Counted from the first letter of the stretch, positions 50,811 through 59,841 are shown. The stretch is 64,000 bases of DNA from Candidatus Nitrosotenuis aquarius (GCF_002787055.1 NZ_CP024808.1:1576328-1640327), one strand, 5' to 3'. Program-made: numbers and translations. Notes: generated from the sequence alone by a model not told the origin.

Positions 50811-52700
50811 ATGTCACAAACATATGAATACGACGAGAAAAAATCAAACAAATTTGTAGACATAATACAGAGCAAGCGCATAGATGTCTCCCGTATTGCG
50901 GTGACTGGAATTATTGCGATTTTGTACTGGCAGCAACTAGTTCCTGTATATGTGCTATGGGCAGCAATTGCCATCGGACTGTACCCGTTAGCGAAAAAAG
51001 CCGCCATCGAAGGTATACGCGAACGAAAAATTGGAACCGAGTTGTTCATAACGATTGCTACCTTGACGGCTGTTTTTGGTGGGGAGACGGTAGCTGGCGC
51101 AGTATTGATGGTGATTATTCTAATTGCAGAATTTATCGCCGAGCTTAATACTGATCGGGCAAGGGCATCAATAAAGAATCTAATTGGTTCTGTCCCAACC
51201 ACAGCAATAGTCAAAGACGGTGGGACGGAGCGAACAGTTGCCATTGCAGATCTAAAAGTGGGCGACATTGTGCTCGTGCGGGAAGGAGAAAAAATTTCTA
51301 TAGATGGCACAGTCATACATGGAAATGGCGCGGTGAATGAAGCGCCAATTACAGGAGAGAGCATTCCAAAAGATAAAGCATGCGGTGATCACGTTTTTGC
51401 AGGAACTATTGTAGAGGCAGGCGCTTTTGACATTCGAGTTGAGCAGGTTGGAAAAGATACTACATTTGCTCGCATCATATCGCTTGTTGAAGAGGCTGAA
51501 TCACACCAGGCTCCAGTCCAAAAACTAGTTGATAAGGTAGCTAAATGGCTGATCCCGGCAGTTTTTGCCTTTCTCATTATAGTTTATCTGGCAACACAGA
51601 ATGTACTACTGATCGTTACACTTCTAATTTTTACATCGCCTGCGGAATTGGGTCTTGCAACACCATTGGTTATGATTGCAGCCATTGCGCGTGCCGCACG
51701 TAGTGGTGTACTTGTGAAAGGCGGTATCTACTTGGAATCGCTTGCGAAAATAGACACCATTGTTTTTGATAAGACAGGTACACTGACATCTAACAAATCA
51801 CGCGTAGTCGATATCGAAGTATTTGACTCGTCTTTTTCAAAAGATGAATTGTTAGCGTTTGCCGCAACGGCGGATCGAAGATCTGCACATCCCCTGGCAA
51901 AAGCCATAGTGGATCATGCAAGCGGTAAAAAACTCGCCATTTCAGAGCCAACCGAATTTGAACAAGTGCGTGGAAGGGGTGTCAAGGCAACTGTGGAGAA
52001 AAAAGAGATACTGGTAGGAAACTCTGCATTACTCCAAGAAAACGGGGTTGAGGTACCTGTTATTGGATCTGGCTCATCCACCCCCGTGCATGTGTCGATA
52101 AACGGAAAGTTCGCAGGTGTGATCATGGTTGGAGATACGATTAGGCCAGGTGCCAAGACCGCGCTTGCAGAGCTACGAAACACCGGAGTAAAGCGCATTA
52201 TCATGTTGACTGGAGATAATGAATCTACAGCTAAGGCAGTGACAGACGAACTTGGCATTGATGAATATCGTGCAAACCTCCTCCCGCAAGACAAAGTGGC
52301 CGTCATAAGGGAGATGCAGCAGAGAGGGACAAAAGTGGTAATGGTTGGAGACGGTATCAATGATGCTCCGGCCTTGGCAGCTGCAGATGTAAGCATTGCT
52401 ATGGGTGGAGGAGGTACACAAGCCGCGATGGAGGCTGCAGATATTGTTTTGATGACCGACGATCTTGCAAAGATCGCAATAGCGCGTACAATATCGCGTC
52501 GTGCATATAGAACCATACAAGAAAACCTAATAGCTGGTGTTGGTGTAGTTCACATTCTAGGTATTACTGCAGCTCTGCTGGGGTGGATAGGTCCAATTCA
52601 AGCAGCAATACTTCACTTAGGGCCAGATGTACTCGTCTTCCTAAACTCTGTCAAATTATTAAAAGTAAAACTGGTAAAAGAATTACAAGTCAAAGATTGA
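50811..52700 (+). CDS. P1B-type ATPase with unusual SPAE motif
   Basis: A 629-residue metal-transport ATPase without HMA domain: TGES as ITGESIP, DKTGTLT, the SAHPLAKAI metal-ATPase signature, GDGINDAPAL. The ion-site CPC is replaced: FTSPAELGLATP. That removes both Cys and puts Glu one place later, so the metal is probably not Cu(I); Mn, Zn, Co or Fe is more likely. The start is the ATG 40 bp downstream of a TATATCCTATCC-type region. A CsoR/RcnR-like regulator follows 72 bp downstream. Confidence 0.85.
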   Translation: MSQTYEYDEKKSNKFVDIIQSKRIDVSRIAVTGIIAILYWQQLVPVYVLWAAIAIGLYPLAKKAAIEGIRERKIGTELFITIATLTAVFGGETVAGAVLMVIILIAEFIAELNTDRARASIKNLIGSVPTTAIVKDGGTERTVAIADLKVGDIVLVREGEKISIDGTVIHGNGAVNEAPITGESIPKDKACGDHVFAGTIVEAGAFDIRVEQVGKDTTFARIISLVEEAESHQAPVQKLVDKVAKWLIPAVFAFLIIVYLATQNVLLIVTLLIFTSPAELGLATPLVMIAAIARAARSGVLVKGGIYLESLAKIDTIVFDKTGTLTSNKSRVVDIEVFDSSFSKDELLAFAATADRRSAHPLAKAIVDHASGKKLAISEPTEFEQVRGRGVKATVEKKEILVGNSALLQENGVEVPVIGSGSSTPVHVSINGKFAGVIMVGDTIRPGAKTALAELRNTGVKRIIMLTGDNESTAKAVTDELGIDEYRANLLPQDKVAVIREMQQRGTKVVMVGDGINDAPALAAADVSIAMGGGGTQAAMEAADIVLMTDDLAKIAIARTISRRAYRTIQENLIAGVGVVHILGITAALLGWIGPIQAAILHLGPDVLVFLNSVKLLKVKLVKELQVKD

Positions 52701-52772
52701 GTATGATTGAATTATTTTAATATTGGACGTCTAAACTTATCAGATAAATATAATGAATAAGATGAATGGTAT

Positions 52773-53030
52773 ATGACTCATCATAAACTGCCTGAGGTAG
52801 AGAAAAGACTGGCCAGAATAGAAGGACATGTCAAGGGGATAAGAAAAATGATAGATGATGGGAAAAGCTATCCTGAAATCGTACAACAGATAACAGCAGT
52901 TCGTGCAGCACTCGATGGTGCAATTGGTGTCATAATAGAGGATTTGGTCGAAGGCATTAATCAAGCCCCGCACGGAAAACGAAGACAAGCTACTACAGAA
53001 CTAAAAGACGCAGTTTCAAAGATACTTTGA
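52773..53030 (+). CDS. CsoR/RcnR-family regulator lacking canonical Cys ligands
   Basis: An 85-residue all-helical protein: HKLPEVEKRLARIEGHVKGIRKMIDDGKSYPEIVQQITAVRAALDGAIGVIIEDL fits DUF156. The conserved Cys of the CsoR first position is Tyr (KSYPEI), and the second Cys/His region lacks both (IEDLVEG). The N-terminus MTHH could give His ligands as in RcnR. TATAAATATAATG-like sequences precede it. It may sense Mn, Co or Ni, or a non-metal. Confidence 0.8.
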   Translation: MTHHKLPEVEKRLARIEGHVKGIRKMIDDGKSYPEIVQQITAVRAALDGAIGVIIEDLVEGINQAPHGKRRQATTELKDAVSKIL

Positions 53031-53104
53031 TGATTTTTGCCGAACTTGGCAAAATTATAATCCGAAATAATTGAGAATCACACTAAATTCATAACCACTA
53101 GAAG

Positions 53105-53245
53105 AAAAGCTTGGAATCATACTTGGCATCTCTGCTGCCATATTTGTATTTGAGATCGTTGGCGGAATCCCTAAGCAACAGCCTTGCCTTAATCTCAGAC
53201 TCTTGCATGTTTTGTTGGATTTTAGTGCAATTGGCTTGGCATAGT
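53105..53245 (+). pseudogene. Remnant of a cation diffusion facilitator (CzcD-like) gene
   Basis: One frame reads LEEKLGIILGISAAIFVFEIVGG, a second frame reads SLSNSLALISDS, and the first frame resumes HVLLDFSAIGLA before TAG. Joined, it is the N-terminal two-helix hallmark of CDF transporters (EvvgG...SNSLALLsDa.Hml.D). Two compensating frameshifts and no later part show that it is decayed. The rest of the gene-free stretch 53031-53395 shows nothing further. Confidence 0.6.
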
Positions 53246-53395
53246 AAGACTCTTTCAGAAATTAGTTAAATGATTTATCGCGTATCAGAGGTAAACGAGG
53301 CAGATCTGGTAATTCTACAATCTATTTTCTAATATTATACAAGACGAATTCACCAAAGTAAATGATTAAAACAATCGTTTGGTTGTCAATTCCAA

Positions 53396-53758
53396 ATGAA
53401 TCAAAAAGATGTATTTTCATCAATTCTTCTTTTCTTTATTGCTGGACTGTGTGAGATTGGAGGCGGATATCTGGTATGGCTATGGCTTCGAGATAACCTT
53501 GCTTGGTGGGTCGGAGTGATTGGAGGCTTTGTGTTATTTCTTTACGGTGTTGTCCCGACTTTGCAAAAATCGCATTTTCATAGAATCTATGCAGCGTATG
53601 GGGGAGTCTTCATCGTGATGTCGGTTATGTGGGGATGGTTGATTGATGGCACACAACCAGATAACTATGATGTGATCGGCGCTATCATTGCAATAATTGG
53701 CGTTTTGATCATTTACTATTATCCAAGAAAAGGTGGAAAGGTTTGGTCGAAGTCATAG
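53396..53758 (+). CDS. YnfA/UPF0060-like small membrane protein, pair 1 subunit A
   Basis: A 120-residue protein, four membrane helices: [18 protein letters not shown], then [33 protein letters not shown], the UPF0060 signature. These resemble small multidrug resistance exporters. The partner gene starts 16 bp before its end with TTG 53743. Confidence 0.8.
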   Translation: MNQKDVFSSILLFFIAGLCEIGGGYLVWLWLRDNLAWWVGVIGGFVLFLYGVVPTLQKSHFHRIYAAYGGVFIVMSVMWGWLIDGTQPDNYDVIGAIIAIIGVLIIYYYPRKGGKVWSKS

Positions 53759-54075
53759 TAACAACACTTGCTGTTTTCTTTTTTGCGGCATTGCTAGAAA
53801 TTGGAGGCGGATATCTTGTGTGGAAGTGGCTGCGTGAGCACAAGGGTAAGATATTTGGATTGATTGGTGGATTAGTACTCTTTGTATATGGTGTAGTGCC
53901 TACATTACAGCCAGCCGAGTTTGGACGAGTGTATGCAACGTATGGCGGAATATTTGTTGTCATGTCAATAATTTGGGGATACTGGATTGACAAGAAAAAG
54001 CCGGATAGATTTGAAATTATTGGCTCGGTAATTGTGTTGATTGGAGTGGCAGTAATGTTTTACTTTCCACGGTGA
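53743..54075 (+). CDS. YnfA/UPF0060-like small membrane protein, pair 1 subunit B
   Basis: A 110-residue protein, four helices: [18 protein letters not shown] and [34 protein letters not shown] paralogue of subunit A that differs mostly in loop charges, so a heterodimer is likely. TTG start overlaps the previous gene by 16 bp. Confidence 0.8.
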   Translation: MVEVIVTTLAVFFFAALLEIGGGYLVWKWLREHKGKIFGLIGGLVLFVYGVVPTLQPAEFGRVYATYGGIFVVMSIIWGYWIDKKKPDRFEIIGSVIVLIGVAVMFYFPR

Positions 54076-54096
54076 TATATGCTTCATAAAAAATGA

Positions 54097-54182
54097 GGTA
54101 GGTGTATTCTAAGCCCACCGATGGCTTTCTACCGTTTCTGGTTTCCATCTATTACGTATTGGCGCAAACCTTTGGGCCCACC
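54097..54182 (+). repeat. Hairpin repeat element, copy 2
   Basis: GGTAG (54097-54101) ... AAGCC-CACCGAT-GGCTT ... CTACC (54129-54133), followed after 35 bp by CCTTTGGGCCCACC (54169-54182). It starts 21 bp after the YnfA pair 1 stop and lies upstream of pair 2. The rest of 54183-54363 holds no gene. Confidence 0.55.
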
Positions 54183-54363
54183 TTCGGTTTCACAACTCTG
54201 AGAGGATCGAAGCCTTTTTTCAAAAATCAATGACATGATTCCATGTGTATTGATGGAAGATGAAACACGGACTGGTGATTTTACAATTTATTTTCCAAGT
54301 ATCGGCACAAGATTAATCCACCAAAGGTAATGATTAAAACGATCATCTGGTTGTCAATTCCAA

Positions 54364-54723
54364 ATGAATCAAAAAGACATACTTTCATCAATTTTTCTTT
54401 TCTTTGTTGCCGGACTGTGTGAGATTGGAGGCGGGTATCTGGTATGGTTGTGGTTACGAGATGACTTTGCCTGGTGGGTTGGAGCAGTCGGGGGCTTTGT
54501 GTTATTCCTTTACGGTGTTGTCCCAACTTTTCAAAAGTCTCATTTTCATAGAATCTACGCAGCATATGGGGGAGTCTTTATCGTGATGTCTGTTATGTGG
54601 GGGTGGCTGATTGATGGCACACAACCGGATAATTATGATGTGATTGGCACGATAATTGCAGTAATTGGCGTTTTGATCATATACTATTATCCAAGAAAAG
54701 GAGAAAAGATTTGGTCGAAATAA
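54364..54723 (+). CDS. YnfA/UPF0060-like small membrane protein, pair 2 subunit A
   Basis: A 119-residue near-duplicate of 53396-53758: a handful of substitutions (for example DNLAWW to DDFAWW, LQKSHF to FQKSHF). The duplication includes upstream DNA (GGTTGTCAATTCCA). TTG 54711 of the partner overlaps its end. Confidence 0.8.
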   Translation: MNQKDILSSIFLFFVAGLCEIGGGYLVWLWLRDDFAWWVGAVGGFVLFLYGVVPTFQKSHFHRIYAAYGGVFIVMSVMWGWLIDGTQPDNYDVIGTIIAVIGVLIIYYYPRKGEKIWSK

Positions 54724-55043
54724 TAGTAACGACATTAGCTGTTTTCTTCTTTGCTGCCTTGCTGGAAATAGGCGGTGGTTATCTTGTATGGAAATGGTTG
54801 CGTGAACACAAGGGCAAGATATTTGGGTTAGTTGGAGGTTTGATTCTCTTTGCATATGGAATAGTTCCAACACTGCAACCGGCCGAGTTTGGACGAGTGT
54901 ATGCAACATATGGCGGAATATTTGTTGTCATGTCAATAATTTGGGGATACTGGGTGGACAAGAAAAAGCCGGATAGATTTGAGATTATTGGCTCGGTAAT
55001 TGTGTTGATAGGAGTGGCAGTAATATTTTACTTTCCACGATGA
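54711..55043 (+). CDS. YnfA/UPF0060-like small membrane protein, pair 2 subunit B
   Basis: A 110-residue near-duplicate of 53743-54075 ([10 protein letters not shown] for IGGLVLFVYG, WVDKKKP for WIDKKKP). Together with 54364-54723 it forms the second copy of the gene pair. Confidence 0.8.
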   Translation: MVEIIVTTLAVFFFAALLEIGGGYLVWKWLREHKGKIFGLVGGLILFAYGIVPTLQPAEFGRVYATYGGIFVVMSIIWGYWVDKKKPDRFEIIGSVIVLIGVAVIFYFPR

Positions 55044-55062
55044 TGTACACCATAAAAAATGT

Positions 55063-55152
55063 GGTAGGTGTATTGTAAGCCCACCGATGGCTTTCTGCCT
55101 GTTTTTAGTATATCTTCAATAAGCTGAGAATTGTGGAATCCTTTGGGCCCAC
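55063..55152 (+). repeat. Hairpin repeat element, copy 3
   Basis: GGTAG ... AAGCC-CACCGAT-GGCTT ... CTGCC (55063-55099), then CCTTTGGGCCCAC at 55140-55152. The outer stem changes CTACC to CTGCC, a wobble that keeps the pairing. It starts 19 bp after the YnfA pair 2 stop and ends at the end of uspA. Confidence 0.55.
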
Positions 55153-55644
55153 TTATTTTACCAATACTACTGGACACGCCGCATTAAGAGCCACATTGGT
55201 AGAGACCCTGCCTAGCATCATCTCCTTTACCATTCCTTTACCATGTGTTCCCATTACGATATAGTCCACCTTGTTCATGCTGGCAAATGAGATCAATGAT
55301 TCCCCAATTGTGTTTGATTCTAAAATTCTACAAGTAAGATGAATTTGGAATTTGGTGGCTTGGACTTCCAATAATTTGAAGATTCTTCGAAGTTCTGCGT
55401 TTCGACTAGCTGCAAGTGCTTTTTGCCTGCTTGGCGTGCCGTTAATCCACTCTGTGTTTTGGTCTTCATCAGTTATGGATATAACCGTGATTGCAGCCCC
55501 GTATTTTTTTGCCAAATCCAGTGCATGGCCAAATGCGCGAATCGCATGCTTTGAGTTATCAAATGGCACCATAATGTGGCGAATCAGGGTATTTGCAATA
55601 CCGCAATGCTCCAAGTCATTGCATACGATCTGGGTGTGATCCAT
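55153..55644 (-). CDS. Universal stress protein (UspA family)
   Basis: A 163-residue UspA-fold protein: HIMVPFDNSKHAIRAFGHAL, ITVISITDEDQ, then VDYIVMGTHGKGMVKEMMLGRVSTNVALNAACPVVLVK with the G-x2-G-x9-G-S/T nucleotide pattern (THGKG...GRVSTN). It binds ATP or a related nucleotide. Start ATG 55644; the conserved part begins near residue 22. The stretch 55645-55857 has only the divergent promoters. Confidence 0.85.
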   Translation of the reverse strand: MDHTQIVCNDLEHCGIANTLIRHIMVPFDNSKHAIRAFGHALDLAKKYGAAITVISITDEDQNTEWINGTPSRQKALAASRNAELRRIFKLLEVQATKFQIHLTCRILESNTIGESLISFASMNKVDYIVMGTHGKGMVKEMMLGRVSTNVALNAACPVVLVK

Positions 55645-55857
55645 CCATTATGGTACCAATACGGCTCTAAAATCAACGAGTTTGTCCACATTGAAAAGTC
55701 ATGCGCAAGGGGGACAATCAATAAAAGAAGTCCCGATAACATAGAACTTGGCCGCAATGAAGAATCAGAGTTATATCTGAAAAATGATGTGAAGGCATTT
55801 GACTGAGCTGCCAATTCATTTGAGTATAAATACGGCTGACTTGCAAAAAGTCTGAAG

Positions 55858-56418
55858 ATGCCGCAAACAAAACCCATAGTATCAATAGAAAACGTAGTGG
55901 CCTCTGCCACAATAGAGCAAAGGCTGGATCTGACAGAAATCACAAAAAAATTTCCAGACACAGAATGGAACCCAGAACAGTTCCCGGGACTAGTCTTTAG
56001 AATAAAGAGCCCGAAGACTGCAACTCTGATTTTCTCATCAGGCAAAATGGTCTGCACCGGAGGAAAATCAGAAGAGATGGCAGTCAAAGCTGTAAACTCT
56101 GTTGTAGCCCAGCTAAAAAAAGGCGGAATCAAAATAAAAAACAATGCAGTAGTAACTGTACAGAATATTGTTGCATCTGGAAATCTTGGCGGAAAAATTC
56201 ACCTAGAGCAGGCTGCTCGAGTTTTACCTAGGAGCATGTACGAGCCAGAGCAATTCCCTGGATTGATCCACAGGATGCTTGACCCAAAAACAGTGGTACT
56301 CTTGTTTGCATCTGGAAAGCTAGTATGCACCGGCGCAAAAAAGGAATCCGACGTTTACCGCTCGGTAAATAACCTGCACAACACCCTAGAAGACAAAAAG
56401 CTAATGATCTACGACTAG
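55858..56418 (+). CDS. tbp: TATA-binding protein, main copy
   Basis: A 186-residue TBP: VSIENVVASATIE...FPGLVFRIKSP...GKMVCTGGKSEEMA and VTVQNIVASGNLG...FPGLIHRMLDP...GKLVCTGAKKESD. TATAAATAC lies about 33 bp upstream of the ATG. It lies among ordinary conserved genes and has no island palindrome, so it is likely the general TBP. Convergent with pyrE (overlap of 4 bp). Compare the diverged copy at 10004-10558. Confidence 0.95.
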   Translation: MPQTKPIVSIENVVASATIEQRLDLTEITKKFPDTEWNPEQFPGLVFRIKSPKTATLIFSSGKMVCTGGKSEEMAVKAVNSVVAQLKKGGIKIKNNAVVTVQNIVASGNLGGKIHLEQAARVLPRSMYEPEQFPGLIHRMLDPKTVVLLFASGKLVCTGAKKESDVYRSVNNLHNTLEDKKLMIYD

Positions 56419-57020
56419 GACTGGACCTGTCTTTTTACCTTGTCCAAAACAGAATCATCGATCAGCTTTTGCTCGTGCAAAATTTTAGCAACCTGCATTA
56501 TATCCAAAATTTGATGTAATGTGACTCCTTCCTGCAACAAATTCTTCTCAGCTCCTTCCAGTCTGTTTACAATAACATAGGCATCTGTAATCTTGGCGCC
56601 TGCCTTTTTGAGTTCCTTGATTCCATTTATGACCGAGCCGCCAGTAGTTGCAACATCATCCACCAGAAGAATTCTGTCGCCAGACTTTACAATACCTTCT
56701 ACTAGTTTGCCAGTCCCATAGTCCTTTGCCTGAGACCTGACATAGACTAGAGGCTTTACCAGCTCGTACGCCAGTGAAGACGATATTACTAGGCCGCCCG
56801 TAGGCACAGATGCAACAGAATCAACATTGTCAAAGCCAATTTGCTCTGATATTAGGCTCTGCAAGTGCTTTATCATGCGCCGAAATTGGTGAGGATAGCT
56901 AGGAACTAGTCTTAAATCTACATAGTAGGAGCTTTTCTTGCCACTTGCCAGGGTATAGTCACCAAACTTGATTATGCCATTTTGGTGCAAAAACGTTGCA
57001 AACTCTTTTACAAACTCCAT
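56415..57020 (-). CDS. pyrE: Orotate phosphoribosyltransferase
   Basis: A protein of about 201 residues starting MEFVKEFATFLHQNGIIKFGDYTLASGKKSSYYVDLR, with the PRPP loop RILLVDDVATTGGSV near 120. It makes OMP from orotate in pyrimidine synthesis. A longer frame to 57215 is not needed: the family starts at ATG 57020, and the upstream part is the other strand's gene. Confidence 0.9.
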   Translation of the reverse strand: MEFVKEFATFLHQNGIIKFGDYTLASGKKSSYYVDLRLVPSYPHQFRRMIKHLQSLISEQIGFDNVDSVASVPTGGLVISSSLAYELVKPLVYVRSQAKDYGTGKLVEGIVKSGDRILLVDDVATTGGSVINGIKELKKAGAKITDAYVIVNRLEGAEKNLLQEGVTLHQILDIMQVAKILHEQKLIDDSVLDKVKRQVQS

Positions 57021-57070
57021 ACCAAAATTTACTAAACTGGATTTATTTTGCTTTGTTTTGTGGGGGTATT

Positions 57071-58156
57071 GTGCCCGAAATCTGGTTAAACTATGGAGCC
57101 ACAGATGTTGTCCTTGATATAAAGGCAGAAAACCTAGACCAAAAAATCGAGCTCGACTCTCCAGTACTGGATGACGCCCAAATATCTGAACGACTTGACG
57201 CACTAGACATAACAAAACCGATTACACTAGTTGCACTGAGTTACACTCCGGCAATCCAAAAAACATTATCTATAATATTTGAGAAATGCACACAAAAGTC
57301 AGCCCCCAGACCCAAAGTGTTTGCCGACAAGCAAATTATGAACTTGGTCCGCTCAAGCCTTCCGCCGGAAAGCCAAGTTCTGGCGTTTGAGGGAATTGAA
57401 AACGTTGATTCCAGTTTGGTCTTTGTGGGGGAAATGGAGTTTGACGGCTTGTTCGGCTTTGATACTGTATCTACTAAACTATTGCGAAAATTTGGCAAGG
57501 ACCAGATGCTGTCCGCATATGAGAAAAGGCAAGGCAACCTGCCAAATTCAGGAAAAGAAACACAACCAATGGAAGTTGCCAAGTCCTTTGCAGGAACATT
57601 TGATATTTCTGCAATAGAAATTGTAGCACACAACAAGGGGATTGCTGATCTTGCAGTAGGCCATCCCTCCAATACAAATACCATATCAAAAACAATGGCA
57701 ACATTTGTCAAGTCAATAGAAAAACACCGAACACTTCTAATCAGCACAGGCAAAGACGCAAGCAACGACACACTTGGCAGGTCCCTAGGCTCGCTTTGGA
57801 ACTGTTATACCGCGATTCGCGATGAGGGACTAGCAATTTTGCTTGGCGAATGCAGGGCAGGAATCGGCTCTGAGGCAATACGACAGTACATTGAGGGCAG
57901 GATGAGCATAGAGAGGCTGCAAAAGCCAGCAAAATACGTGGACGGCATGGAGGACTTGCTGTACCTATCGGAGATTCAAAAAAAGATCCAAATAGGAATT
58001 GTATCTGTTTTGCCAGAATTTTACATCAAAAAGCTAAACATGAAATTGTTTGATGGCGTCAAAGAAACTCTGGAATATGTCCTAAAACATCAGGGCGCAA
58101 GACAAAAAGTATCAATTGTCCCAGATGGGGCAAGAATCCTTCTAGGGCCAAATTGA
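57071..58156 (+). CDS. LarA-like (DUF2088) protein
   Basis: A 361-residue protein. IVPEIWLNYGATDVVLDIKAENL resembles the LarA N-terminal strand; AVGHPSNTNTISKTM and the C-terminal VSIVPDGARILLG match nickel-pincer lactate racemase elements, but the SDHTRP active-site motif is replaced (SYTPAIQKT). So it may not be a racemase. GTG 57071 is about 25 bp from GATTTATTTT; the longer start at 56996 overlaps pyrE and is unlikely. Confidence 0.55.
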   Translation: MPEIWLNYGATDVVLDIKAENLDQKIELDSPVLDDAQISERLDALDITKPITLVALSYTPAIQKTLSIIFEKCTQKSAPRPKVFADKQIMNLVRSSLPPESQVLAFEGIENVDSSLVFVGEMEFDGLFGFDTVSTKLLRKFGKDQMLSAYEKRQGNLPNSGKETQPMEVAKSFAGTFDISAIEIVAHNKGIADLAVGHPSNTNTISKTMATFVKSIEKHRTLLISTGKDASNDTLGRSLGSLWNCYTAIRDEGLAILLGECRAGIGSEAIRQYIEGRMSIERLQKPAKYVDGMEDLLYLSEIQKKIQIGIVSVLPEFYIKKLNMKLFDGVKETLEYVLKHQGARQKVSIVPDGARILLGPN

Positions 58157-59224
58157 AAACGGCAGAGGAGCGCACAATACGGCCAAGACCACCACTATGA
58201 TGTAGAGCAGTTTTCTGTTCTTGGATAGCGGCGAGACGTCATCCAGTGGACGTACACTCATGTTTCTCATGCTGAATATCAAAATGAATATTGCCATCAT
58301 TTCATATCGAAGCAAAAACAAAACTCCCACACTTGCATATGTTGCAATTTTGTGGATTTTTTGGCCAAACATTGCGTGAGCCATGTGACCACCATCAAGC
58401 TGCCACGCCGGAAGCAAATTCAAAAACGTGATCAAAAACCCAATCCATGCAGCAAACATCACAGGTGACATTAACACCTCGACGTCGGATCCTGCTTTTC
58501 CAAATGCACCAAGAGCTATCTGCATGAAAATGCTGTCGTCAAGCTTCCGCAAACCGTCCGCTCCTTCGGAAATGCTGGGATCCAAAATCGGCGAAGTATA
58601 TGCTCCATAAAATGACACCAACACAGCGATGACTAGGCCCGCAATGGGGCCTGCAATTGCAATATCAAAAATGATGTTGCGATTTACCATCAAGCCGCGG
58701 GATTGGATTACTGCGCCAAATGTCGGCACTAGGCCAAACACGGGAATTCCTGGTATAAAGTACGGCCAAGTCGTGCGTATTTTGTGCCATCTTGCCGCGA
58801 CTAGGTGTCCCGCCTCGTGCACACCAAGTATGCCAATCAGGGATATCGTGTATAATACTGCAAAGTCAAGCGGGTCTCCGATGTAAGTCAGACTGTTTGC
58901 GCCCAGCGTCTTGTAGTATCCATCAATCATGGCAAATGCCACGACAACACCAAACAGAATTCTTTGTAGCCAGGCGCGTGAAAGGAATTTTTTCTTTTTG
59001 GCCTCTGGGGGAAGCCTGTTTACCTGAATTACTATTTTGTTGTCATGTTTTTGCACAAAGCAGACAATTCCTATTTTTTCCAGTCTTTGCGCAAGGCCGA
59101 CAAACTTTTCCAAGTCGTAATCTGATATTTCAAACTCCATTTTCTCAAGTGTTACAGATATTCCTTTTATGGAAAACACTGATGATACAATGGCAATTAC
59201 GTCTTCCTGCGTAGGCTCGCTCAT
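58142..59224 (-). CDS. Site-2 protease-like membrane metalloprotease (M50)
   Basis: A 360-residue protein with about six membrane helices: GVHEAGHLVAARWHKI (HExxH, near 135) and LLPAWQLDGGHMAHAMFG (third ligand, near 270). A cytosolic domain (about 1-75) precedes. Such proteases cut membrane-bound regulators. Convergent with the LarA-like gene (15-bp overlap). Confidence 0.85.
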   Translation of the reverse strand: MSEPTQEDVIAIVSSVFSIKGISVTLEKMEFEISDYDLEKFVGLAQRLEKIGIVCFVQKHDNKIVIQVNRLPPEAKKKKFLSRAWLQRILFGVVVAFAMIDGYYKTLGANSLTYIGDPLDFAVLYTISLIGILGVHEAGHLVAARWHKIRTTWPYFIPGIPVFGLVPTFGAVIQSRGLMVNRNIIFDIAIAGPIAGLVIAVLVSFYGAYTSPILDPSISEGADGLRKLDDSIFMQIALGAFGKAGSDVEVLMSPVMFAAWIGFLITFLNLLPAWQLDGGHMAHAMFGQKIHKIATYASVGVLFLLRYEMMAIFILIFSMRNMSVRPLDDVSPLSKNRKLLYIIVVVLAVLCAPLPFSIWP

Positions 59225-59308
59225 TGTGTATCAAAGTATAATCTGGGCATTAATTGATTTGTATAATTCTACTTTAACGTTAAATATCGATTATTCCAGA
59301 ATAGTACA

Positions 59309-59809
59309 ATGCAGATAATCAACCACCAGACCGGTGATTACATAATCCGACACTGCGAGCCGGGAGACCTAATTCCTGTAATGGAGATAAACCTCAAGAC
59401 ACTGCCAGAGCATTATTCGGATTATTTCTATGAAAGTCTGCTAGCAGAACTACCGGAAGCGTTCCTTGTTGCAGAACACCAAGGCAAGCTAGTAGGATAC
59501 ATCATGTGCAAGACAGAATATGGATTTTCAAATTTCAAAAAGCTAGGCTTTGTCAAAAAGGGTCATGTGGTCTCTGTTGCAGTACTAGAAGAATACAGAA
59601 AGCAGGGATTGGGCAAGGCGATCATAGAAGAATGCATCCAGGGAATCAAGTCAAAGCGATGCGACGAGCTATACCTGGAGGTCAGATGTAGCAACGGCGA
59701 CGCAGTCCGATTGTACGAAAAAATTGGATTTGTCATAAAGCAGAGACTCAAGGCATACTATAGGGATGGCGAGGATGCCTTTTTGATGGCCATCGAATTT
59801 ACATATTAG
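59309..59809 (+). CDS. N-terminal acetyltransferase (RimI/Ard1 family)
   Basis: A 166-residue GNAT: IRHCEPGDLIPVMEINLKTLPEHYSDYF, VVSVAVLEEYRKQGLGKAII (acetyl-CoA Q/RxxGxG/A loop), DELYLEVRCSNGDAVRLYEKIGF. It acetylates N-termini of proteins, broad-specificity in archaea. TTAAATATC about 30 bp upstream of the ATG. Confidence 0.9.
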   Translation: MQIINHQTGDYIIRHCEPGDLIPVMEINLKTLPEHYSDYFYESLLAELPEAFLVAEHQGKLVGYIMCKTEYGFSNFKKLGFVKKGHVVSVAVLEEYRKQGLGKAIIEECIQGIKSKRCDELYLEVRCSNGDAVRLYEKIGFVIKQRLKAYYRDGEDAFLMAIEFTY

Positions 59810-59841
59810 ATTCATATACTTACAATCAAGTGTTTAGCTAA

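Noticed and set aside
50661-55099. Fluoride (crcB) riboswitch at the ATGGCTTTCTACC elements
   Set aside because: The 3' part resembles the crcB GATGxCTxCTACC, but the required first stem, pseudoknot loop and spacing are not there; the resemblance is partial.
56996-57070. N-terminal extension of the LarA-like protein and 5' extension of pyrE to 57215
   Set aside because: Each extension overlaps the other gene; TATA spacing and family N-termini point to GTG 57071 and ATG 57020.
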